Below are positions 1-6,479 of a stretch of DNA of 7,511 nucleotides, piece by piece. Origin of the DNA: Betaproteobacteria bacterium (GTDB lineage Bacteria > Pseudomonadota > Gammaproteobacteria > Burkholderiales > SG8-39). Within the stretch, counting starts at the first letter, position 1; every line of letters starts with the position of its first letter. The position numbers and the translations under genes were made by a program. Location of the stretch: NCBI GenBank assembly GCA_027317055.1, contig DAHVFK010000154.1:1-7511 (forward strand), read 5' to 3'. The notes below the pieces were generated by a model, which was given only the letters and a program-made list of their open reading frames with translations, did not search any database and was not told where the DNA came from.

Positions 1-1363
<1,363 letters not shown>

Positions 1364-1370
1364 CGCGGCT

Positions 1371-1376
1371 TATAAT
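1371..1376 (+). promoter_or_regulatory. Candidate -10 box for uvrD
   Basis: A perfect TATAAT lies 8 nt after the stop of the coding relic and 9 nt before the uvrD TTG codon. Transcription from it would begin at about 1382-1384, leaving a leader of only 2-4 nt. No good -35 is seen at the usual spacing (around 1348-1353 the sequence is GAAGGT). It may be the main promoter of uvrD and of the close-packed genes downstream, but only sequence match and position support this. Confidence 0.45.
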
Positions 1377-1385
1377 GCGCGTGCT

Positions 1386-3545
1386 TTGTCGCTGCGTCTC
1401 GAACATCTCAATCCCGAACAGCTCGCGGCGGTTACGCTCGGCGACGAGCACGCGCTGATCCTGGCCGGCGCGGGCAGCGGCAAGACGCGCGTGCTGACCA
1501 CGCGCATCGCCTGGCTGATCAAGAACGCGCGCGTGACCCCGGGCGGCGTGCTCGCGGTCACCTTCACCAACAAGGCCGCGCGCGAGATGCTCACGCGCCT
1601 TGGCGCGATGCTGCCGGTGAACCCGCGCGGAATGTGGATCGGAACCTTCCACGGCTTGTGCAACCGCATGTTGCGCGCGCACCACCGCGACGCGGGCCTG
1701 CCGCAGACGTTCCAGATCCTCGACTCGCAGGACCAGCTCGGCGCGGTCAAGCGGCTGGTGAAGGCGCTCGACGCGGACGAGCACCGCTTCCCGCCGCGCG
1801 AGGTGCAGTATTTCATCAACGCGAGGAAGGAAGAAGGCTTGCGCGCGCGCGACGTTGCCTTGACGGACGAGACCACGCGCCGCTTCGCCGACCTGTACGC
1901 GGCCTACGACGAGCAGTGCCAGCGCGAGGGCGTGGTGGATTTCGCCGAGCTGCTGCTGCGCAGCTACGAGCTGCTGGCGAGAAACGAGCTGCTGCGCGAG
2001 CACTACCAGGCGCGCTTTCGCCACATCCTGGTGGACGAGTTTCAGGACACCAACAAGCTGCAGTACCGCTGGCTCAAGCTGCTCGCCGGGCGCCAGGCCG
2101 CGGTGTTCGCGGTCGGCGACGACGACCAGTCGATCTACGCCTTCCGCGGCGCCAACGTCGGCAACATGGCCGACTTTGAGCGCGACTTCAGGGTGCAGAA
2201 GGTGATCCGCCTGGAGCAGAACTACCGCTCGCACGGAAACATTCTCGACGCGGCCAACGCGCTGATCGCGAACAACCGCAAACGGCTGGGCAAGAACCTG
2301 TGGACCGCCGCGGGCGAAGGCGAGCCGCTGCGCGTGTTCGAGGCCGAGACCGACGCGCTCGAGGCGCGCTGGATCGTCGAGGAGGTGCAGGCGCTGGTCG
2401 CCGACGGCGCGCGGCGCGCGGACCTGGCGGTGCTCTATCGTTCCAACGCGCAGTCGCGGGTGCTCGAGCACGCGCTGTTCTCGGCCGGCATTGCCTATCG
2501 GGTTTACGGCGGCTTGCGCTTTTTCGAGCGCGCCGAGGTGAAGCACGCGCTCGCTTACCTGCGCCTGGTCGCTTCGAGCGACGACGACAATGCCTTCCTG
2601 CGGGTGTTCAACTTCCCGCCGCGCGGCCTCGGCGCGCGCACGCTCGAGCAGATCCAGGATGCGGCGAAGAAGAACGGGACGTCGCTATTCGCCGCGATCG
2701 AAGGCAAGGCGGGCGCCTTCCGCGCGCTGATCGAGGACCTGCGGCGCGAAACCGCCGAGCTGCCGTTGCCCGAGGCGATCGAGCACGTGGTGGCGCGCAG
2801 CGGCCTGATCGAGCACTACAAGAACGAGCGCGACGGCGCCGACCGGATCGAGAACCTCGAGGAGCTGGTGAACGCGGCCGCCGCGTTCTCGGAGGAGGAG
2901 CGCGCGGTCGAGTCGGCCGAGGAAACCGACCCGCTGACCGCCTTTCTCACCCATGCCGCGCTCGAGGCGGGCGAGCACCAGGCGGGCGAGGGACAGGACG
3001 CGCTGCAGATGATGACGGTGCACTCGGCCAAGGGACTGGAGTTCGAGGCGGTGTTCCTGACCGGATTGGAAGAGGGCCTCTTTCCGCATGAGCAGAGCGT
3101 GGCGGAAAGGGACGGCCTGGAGGAGGAGCGGCGCCTGGCCTACGTCGCGATCACGCGCGCGAGGAAACGCCTTTACCTGTCGTTCGCGCAGACCCGCATG
3201 CTGCACGGGCAGACGCGCTACAGCCTGCCCTCGCGCTTCCTGGACGAGATTCCCGAAGGCCTGATGAAGTGGCTTACGCCGCGCTTCGCCGCCCAGCGCG
3301 CGCGCCAGGCGCTCGCCTCGGTGTCGCAGGCCTGGCTCACGCCGCGCAAGAAGGCGCCCGGGTTCGCGAGCCCCGCCGCGGCGGGGGGCTTTCGCGTGGG
3401 GCAGAACGTGCAGCACCCCAAATTCGGCTTCGGCGTCATCGTCGACGCCGAAGGCCAGGGCAACGATGCGCGAGTGCAGGTGAACTTCGGCGGTCAGGGG
3501 GTCAAGTGGCTCGCGGTCGCGGTGGCCAAGCTGCAGGCCGCATAA
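1386..3545 (+). CDS. uvrD: UvrD/Rep-type superfamily 1A DNA helicase (DNA helicase II)
   Basis: ATP-dependent 3'-5' helicase of nucleotide-excision and mismatch repair, 719 residues; E. coli UvrD is 720. The motifs run in order: Q motif LNPEQ (8-12), Walker A AGAGSGKT (27-34), Ia AVTFTNKAAREM (57-68), Ib GTFHG (86-90), II VDEFQD (216-221), III GDDDQSIYAFRG (244-255), IV RLEQNYRS (275-282), V MMTVHSAKGLEFE (542-554) and VI EEERRLAYVAITRAR (579-593). The end, from GFRVGQNVQHPKFGFG to GGQGVKWLAVAVAKL, is the Tudor-like RNA-polymerase-binding tail of UvrD and PcrA. This tail and the length argue for UvrD rather than Rep. The start is TTG: going back from 1386 to about 1269 there is no in-frame ATG, GTG or TTG, and the next start-like codon downstream (V36) lies beyond Walker A. 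No Shine-Dalgarno is present. The next gene follows after 26 nt. Confidence 0.96.
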   Translation: MSLRLEHLNPEQLAAVTLGDEHALILAGAGSGKTRVLTTRIAWLIKNARVTPGGVLAVTFTNKAAREMLTRLGAMLPVNPRGMWIGTFHGLCNRMLRAHHRDAGLPQTFQILDSQDQLGAVKRLVKALDADEHRFPPREVQYFINARKEEGLRARDVALTDETTRRFADLYAAYDEQCQREGVVDFAELLLRSYELLARNELLREHYQARFRHILVDEFQDTNKLQYRWLKLLAGRQAAVFAVGDDDQSIYAFRGANVGNMADFERDFRVQKVIRLEQNYRSHGNILDAANALIANNRKRLGKNLWTAAGEGEPLRVFEAETDALEARWIVEEVQALVADGARRADLAVLYRSNAQSRVLEHALFSAGIAYRVYGGLRFFERAEVKHALAYLRLVASSDDDNAFLRVFNFPPRGLGARTLEQIQDAAKKNGTSLFAAIEGKAGAFRALIEDLRRETAELPLPEAIEHVVARSGLIEHYKNERDGADRIENLEELVNAAAAFSEEERAVESAEETDPLTAFLTHAALEAGEHQAGEGQDALQMMTVHSAKGLEFEAVFLTGLEEGLFPHEQSVAERDGLEEERRLAYVAITRARKRLYLSFAQTRMLHGQTRYSLPSRFLDEIPEGLMKWLTPRFAAQRARQALASVSQAWLTPRKKAPGFASPAAAGGFRVGQNVQHPKFGFGVIVDAEGQGNDARVQVNFGGQGVKWLAVAVAKLQAA

Positions 3546-3559
3546 CGCAACGCGTACGC

Positions 3560-3564
3560 AAGGA
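3560..3564 (+). promoter_or_regulatory. Shine-Dalgarno for the dehydrogenase gene
   Basis: AAGGA followed by AGAG, 7 nt before the ATG at 3572. It decides the start: the same frame stays open far upstream inside uvrD, but only this ATG has a ribosome-binding site and places the Rossmann glycine loop at residues 10-15. A second ATG at 3578 is less well spaced. Confidence 0.75.
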
Positions 3565-3571
3565 AGAGATC

Positions 3572-4423
3572 ATGGAGATGAGCAGGATCGGCGTGGTCGG
3601 CGCGGGCACCATGGGCAACGGCATCAGCCAGGCCCTGGCGGTGGCCGGGATCGACGTAGTGATGAGCGACGTCGCGCAGGCGCAGCTCGAGCGCGCCACG
3701 GCGGCGATCTCGGGCAGCCTCGAGCGCCTGGTGAAGAAGGACAGGATGAGCGGCGAGCAAAAGGGCGCCGCGCTCGCGCGCATACGCACCACGACCGACC
3801 TCGGCGCGCTCAAGGACTGCGCCCTGGTGATCGAGGCGGCGACCGAAAACCTGCCGCTCAAGCTCAAGATCTTCGCCCAGCTCGACGAGCTCGCGCCGGC
3901 GGGCGCCGTGATCGCCTCGAACACCTCGTCGATCTCGATCACGCGCCTGGCGGCCGCGACCAAGCGTCCCGCCAAGGTGATCGGGATGCACTTCTTCAAC
4001 CCGGTGCCGGTGATGGCGCTGGTCGAGCTGATCCGCGGCCTGCAAACCTCGGATGAGACCTACGCCGCGGTCGAGGCGCTGACGAAGAGAATCGGCAAGG
4101 CGCCGGTGCAGGTGCGAAACAGCCCCGGCTTCGTGGTCAACCGGATGCTCTGCCCGATGATCAACGAGGCGATCTTCGCCCTGGCCGAGGGCCTGGCCAC
4201 CGCGGAGCAGATCGACCAGGCGATGAAGCTGGGCGCCAACCACCCGATCGGCCCGCTCGCCTTGTGCGACCTGGTCGGCCTGGACGTCGAGCTCGCGGTG
4301 ATGCAGGTGCTGTTCGAGGGCTTCAAGGACCCGAAGTACCGCCCCGCCCCGCTGCTGGTGGAGATGGTCGAGGCGGGTTACCTGGGCAGAAAGACCGGAC
4401 GCGGTTTCTTCACCTACGACTGA
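3572..4423 (+). CDS. hbd: 3-hydroxybutyryl-CoA dehydrogenase (short-chain 3-hydroxyacyl-CoA dehydrogenase)
   Basis: Predicted to oxidise or reduce 3-hydroxybutyryl-CoA/acetoacetyl-CoA with NAD(P), in the cytoplasm, as part of beta-oxidation, aromatic catabolism or C4 storage metabolism. The 283 residues match the single-domain-pair family length (about 280-290). The N-terminal Rossmann fold shows IGVVGAGTMGNGI with GAGTMG at 10-15, then VIEAATEN and ASNTSSISI. The expected catalytic residues are present: S119 in NTSS (117-120), H140 in GMHFFNPVPVM and N190 in NSPGFVVNR. The C-terminal helical domain carries AMKLGANHPIGPLALCDLVGLD and ends GYLGRKTGRGFFTYD, the usual family terminus. It follows uvrD by 26 nt and precedes dsbG by 8 nt, so co-transcription is likely. 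No other fatty-acid or PHB gene is visible here, so its pathway stays open; paaH and fadB2 are alternative names for the same family. Confidence 0.95.
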   Translation: MEMSRIGVVGAGTMGNGISQALAVAGIDVVMSDVAQAQLERATAAISGSLERLVKKDRMSGEQKGAALARIRTTTDLGALKDCALVIEAATENLPLKLKIFAQLDELAPAGAVIASNTSSISITRLAAATKRPAKVIGMHFFNPVPVMALVELIRGLQTSDETYAAVEALTKRIGKAPVQVRNSPGFVVNRMLCPMINEAIFALAEGLATAEQIDQAMKLGANHPIGPLALCDLVGLDVELAVMQVLFEGFKDPKYRPAPLLVEMVEAGYLGRKTGRGFFTYD

Positions 4424-4431
4424 CACGACAT

Positions 4432-5250
4432 ATGCCTCGCGCCGGATTACTCGCCACTTTCGCCTTTGCGTTGCTTTGCCTTTCCCGCACCGTCGCCGGA
4501 GCGGAGCCGCTGCCGAAACAAATCGAGATGGCAGTGCGCGCGGGCGCAAAGGTGGTCACCACCTTTTCCGCCGCTTCGCAGCTTAAGGGCTGGGTGCTGT
4601 CGCGCGACGGGCAGTACACGATGGTGTATTCGACCGCAGACGGCAAGACGCTGTTGGTCGGAGAACTGATCGACGAATCCGGTAAAAGTCTCGGCGAGCA
4701 GTACCTCGCCAAGTACGTACCGCGGCCGGATCCGGCGGCGCTGTTCGACGAGCTCGAGCGCTCGAGATACATCGCGGAAGGCAGCCTGAAGTCACCCAAG
4801 TCGGTTGTGTACGTGCTGTTCGACCCGAATTGCCCGTTCTGCCATCTGGCATGGAAGGCGTTCCAGCCCTACGAACGCGTCGGGCTTCAGGTGCGCTGGA
4901 TCCCGGTCGCCTACCTGATGGAAACGTCCACCGGCAAGGCCGCCGCGATCATCGAGGCGAAAGATCCGCGCGCTGCGTTGCGGGAGAACGAGGAAGAATA
5001 CGATCTCCAGCGCCACCAGGGGGGAATCCGGGAACTGTCCCAGCCGAGCGCGAACGCGCTGCGCCAGCTGCAAGTCAACGGCGACTTGATGCACAAGCTC
5101 GGCGCGAGCGGCACCCCCGCATTGATCTGGAAGGACTCTCAAGGCGAAGTGCACGTGAAAGTCGGCCTGCCGCGCCTGTCGGCGCTTCCCTCCATCACGG
5201 GATTGCCCGAGCAAGCCGAGGACGACCCGGCGTTGGCCAGGTTCCGCTGA
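4432..5250 (+). CDS. dsbG: DsbG-like periplasmic thiol:disulfide interchange protein
   Basis: Predicted exported thioredoxin-fold protein that isomerises disulfides or keeps single cysteines reduced in the periplasm, recycled by DsbD in known relatives. It has 272 residues. A signal peptide covers 1-24: basic start, hydrophobic core LLATFAFALLCL, cleavage after AGA before EPLP. C16 is not in a good lipobox. Residues about 25-110 form the DsbC/G dimerisation region (KGWVLS, LLVGELIDESGKSL). The redox centre FDPNCPFC has Cys at 134 and 137; E. coli DsbG has CPYC and DsbC has CGYC. The cis-proline loop is GASGTPALIW with T228-P229. KAAAIIEAKDPRAAL matches a stretch characteristic of DsbG rather than DsbC. 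The ATG at 4432 is 8 nt after the dehydrogenase stop and lacks a Shine-Dalgarno, suggesting translational coupling. No redox partner gene is in view. Confidence 0.9.
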   Translation: MPRAGLLATFAFALLCLSRTVAGAEPLPKQIEMAVRAGAKVVTTFSAASQLKGWVLSRDGQYTMVYSTADGKTLLVGELIDESGKSLGEQYLAKYVPRPDPAALFDELERSRYIAEGSLKSPKSVVYVLFDPNCPFCHLAWKAFQPYERVGLQVRWIPVAYLMETSTGKAAAIIEAKDPRAALRENEEEYDLQRHQGGIRELSQPSANALRQLQVNGDLMHKLGASGTPALIWKDSQGEVHVKVGLPRLSALPSITGLPEQAEDDPALARFR

Positions 5251-5261
5251 CTCGGTATCAT
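5233..5261 (+). promoter_or_regulatory. Candidate sigma-70 promoter for the dioxygenase gene
   Basis: A -35-like TTGGCC (5233-5238, 4 of 6 to consensus) and a -10-like TATCAT (5256-5261, 5 of 6) are separated by exactly 17 nt. Transcription would start near 5268 and give a leader of about 27 nt holding the Shine-Dalgarno. The -35 lies inside the last codons of dsbG. It would let the dioxygenase be expressed apart from the upstream genes. Confidence 0.45.
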
Positions 5262-5294
5262 CCCGCTGTACATCGTCGGACCGAGGAGGCTCGC

Positions 5295-6122
5295 ATGCCG
5301 CTGAGTGCCATGCAGATCGACCAGTACCGCCGCGACGGCTATGTCTGCCCGGTGCCGGTGATGCCGGCGGACGAGGCGGCGGAGCTGCGGCGCAGGCTCG
5401 AGGCTTTCGAGGCCACGCAGGGCGGCAGGCTCGAGCCCGGCCAGCGCAGCCGCGGGTTCCTGCTGTTCAAGTGGCTCGACGACCTGATCCGCGATCCGCG
5501 CGTGCTCGACCCGATCGAGCAGCTGATCGGCCCCGACATCCTGTGCTGGAGCACCATCTTCTGGATCAAGGACGCGGGCTCGAGGAGCTTCGTCTCCTGG
5601 CACCAGGACAACACCTACTGGGGCCTGTCGAGCCGCAACGTGGTGACGGCGTGGTTCGCCATTTCGGCGGCGAGCGTCGAGGCCGGCTGCATGAAGGTAA
5701 TGCCCGGTACGCACACCGGGGCGACGCTCGCGCACGAGGACACTTACGACGCGGACAACATGCTCACGCGCGGGCAGGCGATCCCCGGCCTGGACGAGGC
5801 GCGCGCCGCCAGCATGCCGCTGGGCGCGGGCGAGATGTCGCTGCACAACTACTGCCTCGCGCACGGCTCGGGCCCGAACCTCTCGCCCGACCGCCGGATC
5901 GGCGTGTCGATGCATTTCATGCCGCCCGACACCAGGCAGGTGGTCGGCGCCTGGGACTGCGCCGCGCTGGTGCGCGGGACCGACCGTTTCGGCCATTTCG
6001 CGCACGCGCCGGTGCCGGCGCGCGACTTCGACCCGCAGGCGGTGGCGTTCCACGCCCGCGCCGCGAGCGCGATGCGGGAGGTGCTCTACGCCGGGGCCGC
6101 GCGCAAGCTTCAGCGGCTCTGA
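5295..6122 (+). CDS. Phytanoyl-CoA dioxygenase (PhyH) family Fe(II)/2-oxoglutarate oxygenase
   Basis: Predicted cytoplasmic non-haem iron oxygenase that hydroxylates a small substrate while decarboxylating 2-oxoglutarate. It has 275 residues, the usual length for bacterial PhyH proteins. The N-terminus (MQIDQYRRDGYV) is the typical PhyH opening helix. The iron triad is visible: H103-x-D105 in SWHQDNTYW and H190 in CLAHGSGPNLSPDRRIG, where R201 (or R200) is the likely 2-oxoglutarate carboxylate ligand. Because D105 is present, this should be a hydroxylase; halogenases of the same fold (SyrB2 type) lack that acid. The start is fixed by GAGGAGG at 5283-5289, 5 nt before the ATG; the frame stays open far upstream through dsbG, but only as a shadow. 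The substrate cannot be told: family members act on acyl-CoAs, ectoine, amino acids and others. The gap to dsbG is 44 nt. No terminator with a U-tract follows. Confidence 0.92.
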   Translation: MPLSAMQIDQYRRDGYVCPVPVMPADEAAELRRRLEAFEATQGGRLEPGQRSRGFLLFKWLDDLIRDPRVLDPIEQLIGPDILCWSTIFWIKDAGSRSFVSWHQDNTYWGLSSRNVVTAWFAISAASVEAGCMKVMPGTHTGATLAHEDTYDADNMLTRGQAIPGLDEARAASMPLGAGEMSLHNYCLAHGSGPNLSPDRRIGVSMHFMPPDTRQVVGAWDCAALVRGTDRFGHFAHAPVPARDFDPQAVAFHARAASAMREVLYAGAARKLQRL

Positions 6123-6130
6123 TTACGAAA

Positions 6131-6151
6131 GGCGCGTACAGCGAGCGCGCC
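6131..6151 (+). repeat. Short GC stem-loop after the dioxygenase gene
   Basis: GGCGCG (6131-6136) pairs perfectly with CGCGCC (6146-6151) across a 9-nt loop, starting 8 nt after the stop codon. No run of T follows, so this is not a canonical intrinsic terminator. It may protect the mRNA 3' end or be a chance result of GC-rich sequence. Confidence 0.3.
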
Positions 6152-6342
6152 GCCGCGATTGCAAGCGCGAGCCACGTCCACGAACGGCACGTAATCGCCG
6201 ACCCAGGCTGGACGTTTGGCAGTGGTTTGTTGCATTCGAGGTCCCTGTTCTCTTCGAGAATCTTCCCTGCCTCAGGCCTGATTGAGCCGCTTCCACGCCG
6301 GCGGGAGAGCTACGAGCGTGATCCGCCACACCGGTGTCTGAC

Positions 6343-6356
6343 TTAACTTCGATCAA
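6343..6356 (+). promoter_or_regulatory. FNR/Dnr/NnrR-type binding site
   Basis: The 14-mer TTAACTTCGATCAA fits the CRP/FNR-family pattern with two 5-nt half-sites and a 4-nt gap. The right half ATCAA is perfect for FNR (TTGAT-N4-ATCAA); the left half TTAAC resembles the left half of NO-responsive Nnr/Dnr sites. It lies 123 nt upstream of the ATG of an NO reductase gene, the sort of gene these regulators control. Activation by low oxygen or NO is inferred. A class II position would put the transcript start near 6391, but no good -10 is seen there. Confidence 0.5.
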
Positions 6357-6379
6357 GCTCCGGCGCTCCTGGGACAACC

Positions 6380-6416
6380 CTTGAATTGCGATGGTTTTCC
6401 TCTCACAATATTCAAG
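6380..6416. repeat. Inverted repeat overlapping a weak promoter
   Basis: CTTGAAT (6380-6386) and ATTCAAG (6410-6416) are perfect 7-nt inverted arms separated by 23 nt. The same segment holds TTGAAT (6381-6386) and CACAAT (6404-6409) at a 17-nt spacing, each 4 of 6 to the -35 and -10 consensus. The arms could be operator half-sites flanking the promoter or a transcript stem. The right arm lies just before the predicted start at about 6416. Confidence 0.35.
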
Positions 6417-6436
6417 TCACCGCCGTTCCGGTCGTG

Positions 6437-6474
6437 AAGGAGCGCTAACGTGCGCGAGCATCATCTTCCAGGAG
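6437..6474 (+). promoter_or_regulatory. Two alternative ribosome-binding sites for the NO reductase
   Basis: AAGGAG at 6437-6442 lies 7 nt before a GTG at 6450, and AGGAG at 6470-6474 lies 5 nt before the ATG at 6480. The two starts share a frame and differ by 10 residues (VREHHLPGVD). The ATG is preferred: it is the stronger codon, its Shine-Dalgarno lies closest, and the short N-terminus before the first membrane helix fits the family. The GTG version remains possible. Confidence 0.55.
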
Positions 6475-6479
6475 TCGAC

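Larger units (their letters stand above)
6123..6479. other. Intergenic spacer before the NO reductase gene
   Basis: This stretch of 357 nt has no convincing gene. Its composition is more even than in the coding regions, and open frames on both strands lack the GC3 bias and any recognisable motif. It holds a short stem-loop (6131-6151), a 13-nt inverted repeat TTCTC-TTC-GAGAA (6248-6260), a perfect 10-nt palindrome TCAGGCCTGA (6272-6281), an FNR/Dnr-like palindrome (6343-6356), a wider inverted repeat (6380-6416) and two ribosome-binding sites at its right end. It probably carries the 3' UTR of the dioxygenase gene and the regulatory region of the reductase. Confidence 0.6.

Noticed and set aside
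3494..4549. Open frame of 351 codons on the minus strand opposite the dehydrogenase gene
   Set aside because: The composition is rich in Arg, His and Asp-Gln repeats typical of antisense shadows, and the plus-strand gene is complete with its catalytic residues.
4830..5294. Upstream extension of the dioxygenase frame through dsbG
   Set aside because: The extension lies inside dsbG, which has a clear CPFC motif and signal peptide in another frame. The GAGGAGG site and PhyH N-terminus fix the start at 5295.
6131..6160. Intrinsic terminator after the dioxygenase gene
   Set aside because: The stem is real, but no T-run follows it and the next bases are GC-rich.
6110..6235. Minus-strand ATG frame of 41 codons (begins MQQTTAKRPAWVGDYVPF) overlapping the end of the dioxygenase gene
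   Set aside because: There is no good ribosome-binding site, it overlaps the plus-strand gene end, and no similarity is recognised. It is kept only as a possible small protein.
6123..6377. Minus-strand frame of 84 codons in the spacer
   Set aside because: It needs a TTG start without a Shine-Dalgarno, covers the FNR-like site, is rich in Arg and Ser, and lacks the GC3 bias of real genes here.
6370..6389. Possible sigma-54 promoter (GG/GC elements), as would suit NorR control
   Set aside because: No GG and GC doublets occur at the required 10-nt separation in this region.
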